Part shown: piece after piece, positions 6,457-12,845 of the stretch
Numbering within the stretch: position 1 is the stretch's first letter
Layout: every line of letters starts with the position of its first letter
Notes under the pieces: model-generated
The model's input: only the letters and a program-made list of their open reading frames with translations
What the model was told of the DNA's origin: nothing
Database searches by the model: none
Assembly: GCA_021807065.1 (NCBI GenBank)
Contig: JAKAPO010000036.1
Coordinates: 1-13,111, forward strand
Direction: 5' to 3'
Source: a bacterium
GTDB taxonomy: Bacteria > Vulcanimicrobiota > Vulcanimicrobiia > Vulcanimicrobiales > Vulcanimicrobiaceae
DNA: 13,111 nucleotides
Made by a program: the position numbers and the translations under genes

Positions 6457-9107
6457 AGACGCAGACGCTCCCAGCTGAGAGCACGAACCACGCGCGCGAC
6501 ACCGTCATGCTGCTCGATACGTACGGGCTCGTTTACCGTGCGTTCTTCGCGCTGCCGCCGCTTTCGACGGCCAAGGGAGTTCCGATCAACGCCGTCTACG
6601 GCTTCACGATGATGCTCAACAAAGCCATCAACGATGAGAAACCGACGCACGTGGTCGCGGCGTTCGATAAAGGCATGCCGAAACATCGTGTTGCGCTCTT
6701 CGCGCAGTACAAGGCGCAGCGCCAGACGATGCCGGAGGATTTGCGAGGGCAGTTTGCTCTGGTCCGGCGCGTGCTCGATGCGTACCAGATCCCCGTCGCC
6801 GAGATCGAGGGTCAGGAGGCTGACGACGTCATCGCGACGCTCGCCGTGAAAGCCGAATCGCAAGGCGCTCGCTGCCTCATCGTTACCGGCGATCTCGACT
6901 TGCTGCAAATCGTCGGCGAGCGTACGGTAGTGCTCGCGACACGCCGGGGCATCAGCGATCTCACGCGATACGACGTTGCGGCGGTCGGTGAGCGTTTTGG
7001 CTTGAAACCCAGCCAGCTCGCCGACTATCGCGGCCTCAAGGGAGATCCGTCCGACAATCTTCCCGGCATTCCCGGAGTCGGCGAGAAGACGGCCTCGAAA
7101 CTCTTGCAGGCTGCTGGAACGCTCGACAATCTCGTCGCGCATCCGGCGCTCGCTGGTTCTGCGAAGCTCGCGCAGCTCGTAGAGGAATACGGCGCACAGG
7201 CGCAGCTCTGTCGCGACGTATCGCGCGCCGATCGCGATCTTCCGATCGAACTCGATTGGGAGGCGAGCCGATATCGCAAGCCGGCGGATAGCGCGCTCTA
7301 TCCACTCTTTGCGGAACTCGAGTTCAAGACGCTGCTTTCGAAGCTGCGCCCGCCGGAGAATCTCCCCCGTTTGGCAGCCGAGGGACGGCTCTGCGGAGCG
7401 TACCGCACGTTCGTGCCCGCGGTCGATCCGCCGGAGTTCGCGCGGCTTGCCGCAGAGTTGCGCGCCCAATCGGGCGCCGCGCTCGCAGCGATCGCCTTCC
7501 ACGAAGGAGCGATCGGGACGAGTACGCGAGCCGGTGAGGGCATCGCGTTTGCAGCCGAGGCACTCGGTCACGACGGTGTACGCGATGCGTTCGTGACGAT
7601 GCTCGAAAGTTCGCAGCGGCGCTGCGTGCACGACGTCAAGCGCGCAACGCACGTACTCGGTGCTCGCGGAATCACGATCGGTTTCGACGACGATACGATG
7701 CTCGGCGCGCACCTGCTCAATCCCTCGCGCGCGTACGCCGATATCGCCGACGTTGCGGCGGAGTTCCTGGAAACGCGTCTTCCGCCCGATACGGCGGCGC
7801 ACGCCGACGCAACGTTGCAAGCAGTGCAGCGAACGCGCGAGATGCTCGCAGAACGTGACCAACTGCGCCTGTACGAGGAAGCCGAGGTGCCGCTCGCGCC
7901 GGTGCTCGCTGCAATGGAGCGCGCCGGCATCTGCATCGAGCCAAAGGAGCTGCACGCGCTCTCGATCGAGATCGACGAGGCCGTCGGGCGGTTGCAGCGG
8001 CGCATCTTCGATTTCGCCGGCGAAGAGTTCAACATCGGCTCTCCGGCGCAGCTCGGCAACGTGCTCTTCGGAAGACTGCAAATCCCGGGCGGCAAGAAGA
8101 CGAAGACCGGTTGGGCGACGGGTATCGAAGTGCTCGCCGCGTTGGCGCGCGAGTATCCGATTTGCGCGCTCGTGCTCGAGTGGCGTGAGATGACGAAGTT
8201 GAAGAACACGTACGTAGACGTCATTCCGCAGCTCCTCGATCCCAAGGACGGACGGCTCCACACGATCTTCAATCAGACGGCGACCGCGACGGGCCGGCTC
8301 TCCTCGACCAACCCAAACCTGCAGAATATCCCCGTGCGCGGCGATCTCGGCAGGCGCATCCGGCGTGCGTTCGTCGCCAAACCGGGCGGCTACGCCCTGC
8401 TTACTGCCGATTACAGCCAGATCGAGCTGCGACTCATGGCGCACCTCTCCGGTGACGAGGCGATGCGGCGCGCGTTCGAAGAAGGCCAGGACATCCACGA
8501 TTTCACCGCGCGACAAATCTTTGCGATCGGCTCCGGCGCGACCGTCGATCCGAACCAGCGGCGCATGGCCAAGAGCGTCAACTTCGGCTTGCTCTATGGC
8601 ATGTCGGAGTTCGGTCTCGCCCAGCGTTTGGAGATTTCGCGAGAGCAGGCGCGCGAGATCACGCAGGCATATTTCGCGCGGTTTCCGTCGGTGCGTGACT
8701 ACATTCGTAAGACGCTCGAAGATGGAAGGCGCGACGGTTACGTTTCGACGATCCTCGGGCGCCGGAGATATATGCCCGCTCTCTCCTCGGCGAACTTTGC
8801 GATTCGAAGTGCCGCCGAACGTGAGGCAACCAATGCACCGTTACAAGGCAGCGCTGCCGATCTCATGAAACGCGCGATGGTCCGCGTTGCGCGGGGGCTG
8901 CGGTCGGCAAAACTCGACGCGACGATGCTGCTGCAGATCCACGACGAGCTGATTTTCGAGGTCGCCAAGGAAGACGTACGTGAAACGGCGCGTCTCGTGC
9001 GAGACGCGATGGAAAACGCCATGCAGCTTTCCGTGCCACTGGAAACGACCCTCAAGTCGGGGCCGAACTGGTATGATGTGGAGCTCTTAGGAGACTCCGT
9101 ACCATGA
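6453..9107 (+). CDS. polA: DNA polymerase I
   Basis: An 884-residue Pol I acting in Okazaki-fragment maturation and excision-repair gap filling. The 5' nuclease (about 15-300) has its metal-binding acidic residues: FDKG (Asp72), QEADDVIA (Glu122, Asp124, Asp125), TGDLDLL (Asp147, Asp149) and the H3TH region GLKGDPSDNLPGIPGVGEKT. The central 3'-5' exonuclease-like domain (about 310-480) is degenerate: the DxE site is replaced by FHEG (349-352) and the second Asp by Ala398, so proofreading is probably lost. The polymerase is complete: TATGRLSSTNPNLQNIPVR (611-629), motif A DYSQIELR (Asp653), motif B RRMAKSVNFGLLYG (703-716, with Phe711 at the sugar-discriminating position) and motif C QIHDELIFE (Asp831, Glu832). 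The GTG at 6453, with GAAGG just upstream, overlaps the previous stop. An ATG at 6507 (M19) sits nearer the usual family start and is an alternative. Confidence 0.97.
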   Translation: MKTQTLPAESTNHARDTVMLLDTYGLVYRAFFALPPLSTAKGVPINAVYGFTMMLNKAINDEKPTHVVAAFDKGMPKHRVALFAQYKAQRQTMPEDLRGQFALVRRVLDAYQIPVAEIEGQEADDVIATLAVKAESQGARCLIVTGDLDLLQIVGERTVVLATRRGISDLTRYDVAAVGERFGLKPSQLADYRGLKGDPSDNLPGIPGVGEKTASKLLQAAGTLDNLVAHPALAGSAKLAQLVEEYGAQAQLCRDVSRADRDLPIELDWEASRYRKPADSALYPLFAELEFKTLLSKLRPPENLPRLAAEGRLCGAYRTFVPAVDPPEFARLAAELRAQSGAALAAIAFHEGAIGTSTRAGEGIAFAAEALGHDGVRDAFVTMLESSQRRCVHDVKRATHVLGARGITIGFDDDTMLGAHLLNPSRAYADIADVAAEFLETRLPPDTAAHADATLQAVQRTREMLAERDQLRLYEEAEVPLAPVLAAMERAGICIEPKELHALSIEIDEAVGRLQRRIFDFAGEEFNIGSPAQLGNVLFGRLQIPGGKKTKTGWATGIEVLAALAREYPICALVLEWREMTKLKNTYVDVIPQLLDPKDGRLHTIFNQTATATGRLSSTNPNLQNIPVRGDLGRRIRRAFVAKPGGYALLTADYSQIELRLMAHLSGDEAMRRAFEEGQDIHDFTARQIFAIGSGATVDPNQRRMAKSVNFGLLYGMSEFGLAQRLEISREQAREITQAYFARFPSVRDYIRKTLEDGRRDGYVSTILGRRRYMPALSSANFAIRSAAEREATNAPLQGSAADLMKRAMVRVARGLRSAKLDATMLLQIHDELIFEVAKEDVRETARLVRDAMENAMQLSVPLETTLKSGPNWYDVELLGDSVP

Positions 9108-9559
9108 TCCATCAATTTTTTGCCGGCGTCGTGCTTGCCGCCGCCGCTGCGCTGCCCTCACCGAATCCGACGCTGCCGCTGACGTACATCGAAGCACCGA
9201 AGGCGGTCTTGAGGCTCGAGACCGCAACGACGCCGCAGCAGCAAGAACGGGGCTTGATGAGCCGCACAAATCTGTGGCCTCGCACCGGCATGCTGTTCGT
9301 CTTTTCAAAGGATGCGCCGATCTCGTTCTGGATGAAAGACACGTTGATTCCGCTCGACATGGTCTTCGTCGGATCGGATCTGCGCGTGCGCAAGGTGTTC
9401 GCGCGCGTCCCGATCGTTCCACCCGGCATGCCCGATCGCAAGATTCCGTTGGAGACGGCGCGCGCCAAGTACGTCATCGAACTTCCGTCGGGTGAGGCAA
9501 CGCGCGACGGAATCGTTCCCGGAGTGCAACTGCGAATCGTGCAGCCGCCGCGCTGCTAA
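9104..9559 (+). CDS. Secreted DUF192 family protein
   Basis: A 151-residue protein with a short hydrophobic leader (FFAGVVLAAAAALPSP) that suggests export, followed by one DUF192 domain. Family hallmarks are ETATTPQQQERGLMSRTNL (39-57), GMLFVFSKDAPISFWMKDT (62-80), IPLDMVFVGSD (82-92) and a C-terminal ARAKYVIELPSGE (119-131). The domain is a small beta-barrel found across bacteria and archaea. Its biochemical role is not established, though it is often exported and sometimes linked to the envelope. The ATG at 9104 overlaps the polA stop (ATGA), with AGGAG about ten bases upstream, so it is translated with polA. mutM follows with no intervening base. Length is normal for an exported member. 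Confidence 0.9.
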   Translation: MIHQFFAGVVLAAAAALPSPNPTLPLTYIEAPKAVLRLETATTPQQQERGLMSRTNLWPRTGMLFVFSKDAPISFWMKDTLIPLDMVFVGSDLRVRKVFARVPIVPPGMPDRKIPLETARAKYVIELPSGEATRDGIVPGVQLRIVQPPRC

Positions 9560-10372
9560 ATGCCTGAACTCCCGGAAGCCGAGACGATTGCGCGGGGCCT
9601 CGAGCGCGCGCTGCGAAACCGTGTCATCGAATCGGTCGAAATCCGCAGACGCAGCAATGTCATAGCGCCTTGGGGCATGCGCGTCGATCGGATCCTCGAG
9701 AAAGAAACGATCGCGCATGTCGGCCGTCGCGGAAAGTACGTCGTCATCTTGCTGGGCTCGGGGCGCCGTTTGATCGTGCAGTTGAGGATGACCGGCCGGC
9801 TCCTCGTCCTGCGCCCCGGCGAGCGGCCTCCACCGGCCTCGCACGTCGTCCTGTGGACCCGTGGCGGCGAAGGCTTGGCGTTTGCCGACGTTCGCAAACT
9901 CGGTCGTGTGCGGATTGCGGGACGACATGAGGCGTGGGACGAGGCGCTGGGGCTCGAACCTCTTGCCCCCGGCTTTACAGTAGGAGCCTTTACGGCTATG
10001 CTTGCGGGGCGGACGACGCCGGTCAAGGTACTGCTGCTCGACCAACGCCGCATCGCAGGCATCGGAAACATCTATGCGTGCGAAGCTCTCTGGGAGGCCG
10101 GAATACGACCGACTCGCCCAGCGAAGGCAGTTTCGCGGGCAGCCGCACAGCGTCTGCATCGTGCAATCGTCGACGTGCTGACTCGGGCGATCGAACTTCG
10201 CGGCTCGAGCATCGACGACTACGTCGATGCCGACGGTGACCGAGGCGGCTTCCAAGACGCACTGCGCGTCTACGGCAAGCGTGGCATGCCGTGCCCTCGA
10301 TGCGGACGCGCAATCGTGCGGACCGTGCTTGCGGGTCGCGGAACCTGGTGGTGCCGGCGTTGTCAGCGTTAA
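9560..10372 (+). CDS. mutM: Formamidopyrimidine-DNA glycosylase (Fpg/MutM)
   Basis: A 270-residue bifunctional glycosylase/AP lyase that removes 8-oxoguanine and ring-opened purines. All catalytic parts are present. The N-terminal MPELPEAETIARGLE exposes Pro2 as the Schiff-base nucleophile with Glu3 and Glu6. GRRGKY (55-60) supplies the conserved lysine. QLRMTGRL (74-81) carries the intercalating Met region. The H2TH segment is RIAGIGNIYACEALWEAGIRP (about 164-184). The C-terminal zinc finger is CPRCGR (Cys245, Cys248) and CRRC (Cys265, Cys268), with Arg260 in the finger loop. The ATG directly follows the DUF192 stop with no recognisable ribosome-binding site, implying coupled translation. 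It ends in two consecutive stops, TAA TAA, and the reading frame then stays open into S1. Together with polA upstream it gives a base-excision repair pair. Nei is excluded by the PELPE start. Confidence 0.97.
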   Translation: MPELPEAETIARGLERALRNRVIESVEIRRRSNVIAPWGMRVDRILEKETIAHVGRRGKYVVILLGSGRRLIVQLRMTGRLLVLRPGERPPPASHVVLWTRGGEGLAFADVRKLGRVRIAGRHEAWDEALGLEPLAPGFTVGAFTAMLAGRTTPVKVLLLDQRRIAGIGNIYACEALWEAGIRPTRPAKAVSRAAAQRLHRAIVDVLTRAIELRGSSIDDYVDADGDRGGFQDALRVYGKRGMPCPRCGRAIVRTVLAGRGTWWCRRCQR

Positions 10373-10375
10373 TAA

Positions 10376-10504
10376 TTCAAGAAAGGCAGGCAAGATAGCA
10401 ACATCACAACGACACAGATAGAACCCAATACCGAACAGGAGGATCAACTCGCGCTGGAACAGCGGCTCTACGAAGAGTCGCTGAAGGTACTCGACGAAGG
10501 TCAA
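10376..10504 (+). other. In-frame N-terminal extension of S1 lacking ATG, GTG or TTG
   Basis: After the mutM TAA TAA the same frame runs open into S1. It encodes EPNTEQEDQLALEQRLYEES, then LKVLDEGQ, joining directly to VLTGTIVQKD. The YEESLKVLDEGQ part is what S1 proteins normally carry ahead of the first S1 domain, so the real protein very likely begins here. No standard start codon exists in this frame before GTG 10505. In-frame near-start codons are ATC at 10403 and ATA at 10418. GGCAGG lies at 10385-10390, and a perfect AGGAGG lies at 10437-10442 without a standard start at the usual distance. A base error near 10395-10403 (ATAGCAACATC) is another explanation. Confidence 0.6.
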
Positions 10505-11545
10505 GTGTTGACGGGCACGATCGTCCAGAAAGACAAAGACGACTTGCTCGTCGACGTCGGAGGGAAGTCCGAAGGGGTGCTTCCGTTCAAAGAACTCTCA
10601 CTCGCTGTCGATCCGAAGGCTCTCAAGGTAGGTGACCGGCTCGAAGTCATGGTTCACCGGATCGACGAGCTGGATGGAACGCTCTTTCTTTCAGAGCGGC
10701 GCGCCCGCGCGCTAAAGACGTGGGAGCAGGTCATCGAAGCGCACGATCGCGACGAGATCATCGAAGCTACCGTAACCCACGTCGTCAAAGGCGGCGTTCT
10801 CGTCGATCTTGGAATGCGGGGCTTCGTTCCCGCATCGCAAATTCGCCGTCAACCCGTCGGCAATCTTGACGAGTTGCTGGGACAGCAACTGCGCCTCAAA
10901 GTCATCGATCTCGACCACAAGCGTCATCGTGTCGTCCTGTCGCAACGGCAGGTCCTTGAAGAAGAGCTGCAGGCAAAGAAACAGGAACTTCTCGATACGC
11001 TCGAAGTCGGGCAAATCCGCGAGGGCGTGGTCGTACGCCTCGCCGATTTTGGCGCGTTCGTCGATCTCGGAGGCGTCGACGGCTTGATTCACAATAGCGA
11101 ACTCTCGTACGCAAGAATCAAGCATCCCTCGGAGGTGGTAAGAATCGGCGACGTCGTGCAGGTCGAGGTCATGAAGTTCGATCCCGACTCGAAGAAAGTC
11201 AGCCTCTCGCTCAAACACACTTTACCCGATCCATGGGACGAGAACGCCGACAAGCTCTACGAGACGAATAGACTCTTCGCGACGATCGTAAAGGTCACAC
11301 CGAACTATCTCCTCGTGGAACTCGTGCCCGGCATCCTCGCGATGGTACCGAAAGGCGAGTACGACACGAGCAAGCAGTACAGTCCGGGCCAAGAGGTCGA
11401 GGTAACGCTGCTTTCGATAAACCACGCGACGCGGCGTATCACGGCGTCCATTCAGCACGTTGCCGACGTCTCGCCGGATGAGATCGACGCAATCGCCGAA
11501 CAGGAAGAGAGCGTACCGGGGACCGGCGTGCCCGACGTCTCGTGA
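10505..11545 (+). CDS. rpsA: 30S ribosomal protein S1 (four S1 domains)
   Basis: An RNA-binding protein that helps mRNA dock on the 30S subunit. From the GTG at 10505 it has 346 residues and four S1 OB-fold repeats. Domain 1 is GTIVQKDKDDLLVDVGGKSEGVLP (residues about 3-70). Domain 2 is ATVTHVVKGGVLVDLGMRGFVPASQ (about 83-150). Domain 3 is the most canonical, GVVVRLADFGAFVDLGGVDGLIHNSELS (about 165-238, ending DSKKVSLSLKHTLPDPW). Domain 4 is ATIVKVTPNYLLVELVPGILAMVP (about 255-325). The tail is acidic. Four domains match Firmicutes/Actinobacteria-style S1 rather than the six of E. coli. The GTG is the first standard start, but it cuts into the conserved entry to domain 1; the true start is probably about 17-34 codons upstream (see 10376-10504). 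coaE follows after 13 bases. Domain content supports S1 strongly; a general S1-domain RNA-binding protein is the less likely alternative. Confidence 0.88.
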   Translation: MLTGTIVQKDKDDLLVDVGGKSEGVLPFKELSLAVDPKALKVGDRLEVMVHRIDELDGTLFLSERRARALKTWEQVIEAHDRDEIIEATVTHVVKGGVLVDLGMRGFVPASQIRRQPVGNLDELLGQQLRLKVIDLDHKRHRVVLSQRQVLEEELQAKKQELLDTLEVGQIREGVVVRLADFGAFVDLGGVDGLIHNSELSYARIKHPSEVVRIGDVVQVEVMKFDPDSKKVSLSLKHTLPDPWDENADKLYETNRLFATIVKVTPNYLLVELVPGILAMVPKGEYDTSKQYSPGQEVEVTLLSINHATRRITASIQHVADVSPDEIDAIAEQEESVPGTGVPDVS

Positions 11546-11548
11546 GCC

Positions 11549-11554
11549 GGGGAA
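11549..11554 (+). promoter_or_regulatory. Ribosome-binding site deciding the coaE start
   Basis: GGGGAA sits four bases before TTG 11559. It lies just after the S1 stop and supports TTG over upstream in-frame ATGs, which fall inside S1. Confidence 0.55.
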
Positions 11555-11558
11555 GCGA

Positions 11559-12146
11559 TTGCGCATTGCGCTGACCGGAGGAATCGGCAGCGGCAAGAGC
11601 GAGGTCGCCCGTATCCTAGGGGAGCTCGGCGCCTACGTCATCGACACAGATATGCTTGCGCGTGAGGCCGTCGCCCCGTATAGCGACGGCCTCAGGCAAA
11701 TTGCGCGCGCGTGGCCGCAGGTCGTTCGGAACAACGCTCTCGATCGCGCCTCGCTGGCCGAAATCGTCTTTAGCGATCCGAAAGCTCGCGCGAAACTCAA
11801 CGCGATCGTCCACCCGCACGTCCGCCGTCTGGCGCTCGAACGCGAGCGTCTCGCCGTGCCGGGGCAATGTATCGTTCGCGTGGTTCCCTTGCTCTTCGAG
11901 ACGAACTACCTCGAAGGCGTGGACAAGACCGTAGTCGTCGTCGCTCCCGATGCGGACCGCATCGCGCGGATCATGGCTCGCGACGGTTTGAGCCAAGAAC
12001 AAATTCGCGCGAGGATGACGGCACAGATCTCACCGCAGGAGGCGCAAGAGAGAGCCGATTACGTCATCGTCAACGATGCCGACATCGCGACACTGCGCGA
12101 GCGAACGCGGGCTGTTTATCAAGAAATAGCAAGCAAGCAGGCGTAG
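11559..12146 (+). CDS. coaE: Dephospho-CoA kinase
   Basis: Catalyses the last step of coenzyme A synthesis, ATP-dependent phosphorylation of the ribose 3'-OH of dephospho-CoA, in the cytoplasm. With the TTG start at 11559 the product is 195 residues, normal for CoaE, and begins MRIALTGGIGSGKSEVA. The P-loop GGIGSGKS spans residues 7-14. DTDMLAREAV (29-38) carries the acidic pair contacting substrate and metal. IVHPHVRRL matches the family's I-x-H-P-x-V motif, VVPLLFETNY the P-L-L-F-E motif, and ARDGLSQEQIRARM the LID-like Arg segment. ADYVIVND near the end is also characteristic. The frame is open back to 11460, but those codons lie inside S1 and give no homologous sequence. It is the last gene of the tight plus-strand run; 154 bases separate it from the KGG genes. 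Confidence 0.95.
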   Translation: MRIALTGGIGSGKSEVARILGELGAYVIDTDMLAREAVAPYSDGLRQIARAWPQVVRNNALDRASLAEIVFSDPKARAKLNAIVHPHVRRLALERERLAVPGQCIVRVVPLLFETNYLEGVDKTVVVVAPDADRIARIMARDGLSQEQIRARMTAQISPQEAQERADYVIVNDADIATLRERTRAVYQEIASKQA

Positions 12147-12300
12147 AATCCCGTATTTCCGGGGGATAATCAACACCGCCACCCCCTCAGCGTTCTCCGG
12201 GGTCAGCACGGTTAAGATACGTTCATCCCGAAAACCTGGTTTATCGAGCGCTCGTATGGGTAACACGAAGCGAGTACTCCCCTTCTTTCGAGGTTAAGTG
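12147..12300 (+). promoter_or_regulatory. Leader region upstream of the KGG genes with clustered short palindromes
   Basis: The region holds a weak hairpin just after coaE (CCCG 12150-12153 with CGGG 12160-12163, no T-run). It also holds three short dyads closer to the KGG start: AAACCTGGTTT (12232-12242), CGAGCGCTCG (12245-12254) and GAGTACTC (12272-12279). The last two share a GAGnnCTC core, with centres 26 bases apart. GAGG at about 12289-12292 serves as ribosome-binding site for ATG 12301. No convincing -35/-10 pair was identified. A promoter with operator sites is inferred because this is the only sizeable gap before a stress-type gene pair. Confidence 0.4.
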
Positions 12301-12513
12301 ATGCAGGTTCAAAACGAGATTCACGGCGGCGGCATGAGCGTGCGCGAGGCGGGCCGGCGCGGTGGCGAACGCGTTAAAGCGAAGTACGGCACCGAGTTCT
12401 ACGAAGAGATCGGCCGCAAGGGTGGCGAGGCGACGAAGAGCAAGTACGGTCCTTCGTTTTATGAAGTCATCGGACAAAAGGGTGGCCAGAAACCGAAACG
12501 TAAGACAGCATAG
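12301..12513 (+). CDS. KGG-repeat (GsiB/LEA-like) stress protein, short form
   Basis: A 70-residue, highly hydrophilic, Gly/Lys/Arg-rich protein. After a short lead it has repeats with a 20-residue period: GRRGGERVKAKYGTEFYEEI, GRKGGEATKSKYGPSFYEVI, then a partial GQKGGQKPKRK. The pattern G-x-K-G-G-x(6-7)-Y-G-x-x-F-Y-E-x-I is the KGG motif of Bacillus GsiB and E. coli YciG. It also resembles the 20-mer of plant group-1 LEA (Em) proteins, which protect against water loss. The ATG at 12301 follows GAGG by seven bases; an immediately preceding GTG at 12298 could also be read. An internal ATG (MSVREAG) matches the N-terminal boundary shared with the next gene. No signal peptide. Eleven bases separate it from the second KGG gene. 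Induction by starvation, desiccation or osmotic stress is family-based inference. Confidence 0.85.
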   Translation: MQVQNEIHGGGMSVREAGRRGGERVKAKYGTEFYEEIGRKGGEATKSKYGPSFYEVIGQKGGQKPKRKTA

Positions 12514-12524
12514 AGTGAATCGGG

Positions 12525-12845
12525 ATGGCGAGAACACCCGGCGGTAAGGCGGACCGGGAGATGTCGGTGCGCGAAGCCGGGAAAAAAGGCGGCGACACGG
12601 TACGCGATCGGTATGGTTCCGGATTTTACGAGGAGATCGGTCGCAAGGGCGGCCGAGCAACGCGCGACCGCCACGGTGTCGAGTTTTACGAGTCGATCGG
12701 GCAAAAAGGCGGCAAGGTCGTCAAAGAGAGGTACGGCGCCGACTTTTACGAGGAGATCGGCCATAAGGGCGGTCAGAAAGTCAAGAAACTCATCGCCGAG
12801 GCCAAGAAGAAACTTGCCGAAGAGAGCCGCGAGCACCGCAAGTAA
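12525..12845 (+). CDS. KGG-repeat (GsiB/LEA-like) stress protein, long form
   Basis: A 106-residue paralogue of the preceding gene. It has the same MSVREAG entry, then three full 20-residue units (GKKGGDTVRDRYGSGFYEEI, GRKGGRATRDRHGVEFYESI, GQKGGKVVKERYGADFYEEI) and a partial GHKGGQKVKK. It ends in a Lys/Glu/Ala-rich helix (LIAEAKKKLAEESREHRK) that the shorter copy lacks. It therefore has one unit more than its neighbour, consistent with growth by unit duplication. It is very rich in charged residues and glycine, has no cysteine, and is probably disordered or only induced to fold on drying. The ATG at 12525 follows directly on the first KGG gene, so cotranscription is likely. The TAA ends at 12845, immediately beside the stop of the opposing LptC-like gene. 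Function by family only: hydrophilin-type protection, possibly nucleic-acid or membrane association through the basic repeats. Confidence 0.88.
   Translation: MARTPGGKADREMSVREAGKKGGDTVRDRYGSGFYEEIGRKGGRATRDRHGVEFYESIGQKGGKVVKERYGADFYEEIGHKGGQKVKKLIAEAKKKLAEESREHRK

Noticed and set aside
6381..8516. 711-codon open frame on the minus strand, antisense to polA
   Set aside because: Arg/Glu/His-rich with no recognisable domain; it is the mirror of polA codon bias in GC-rich DNA, and polA is unambiguous.
9305..10504. 399-codon minus-strand frame across DUF192 and mutM
   Set aside because: Covers two well-supported plus-strand genes and shows no family motif; explained by GC-rich codon bias.
12147..12170. 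Hairpin after coaE as an intrinsic terminator
   Set aside because: Stem of only four to five pairs and no T-run; kept only as part of the leader description.
12301..12845. 60-base-period repeats as a CRISPR or tandem satellite
   Set aside because: The period reflects 20-residue protein repeats; the DNA units are diverged and in frame, with no spacers.
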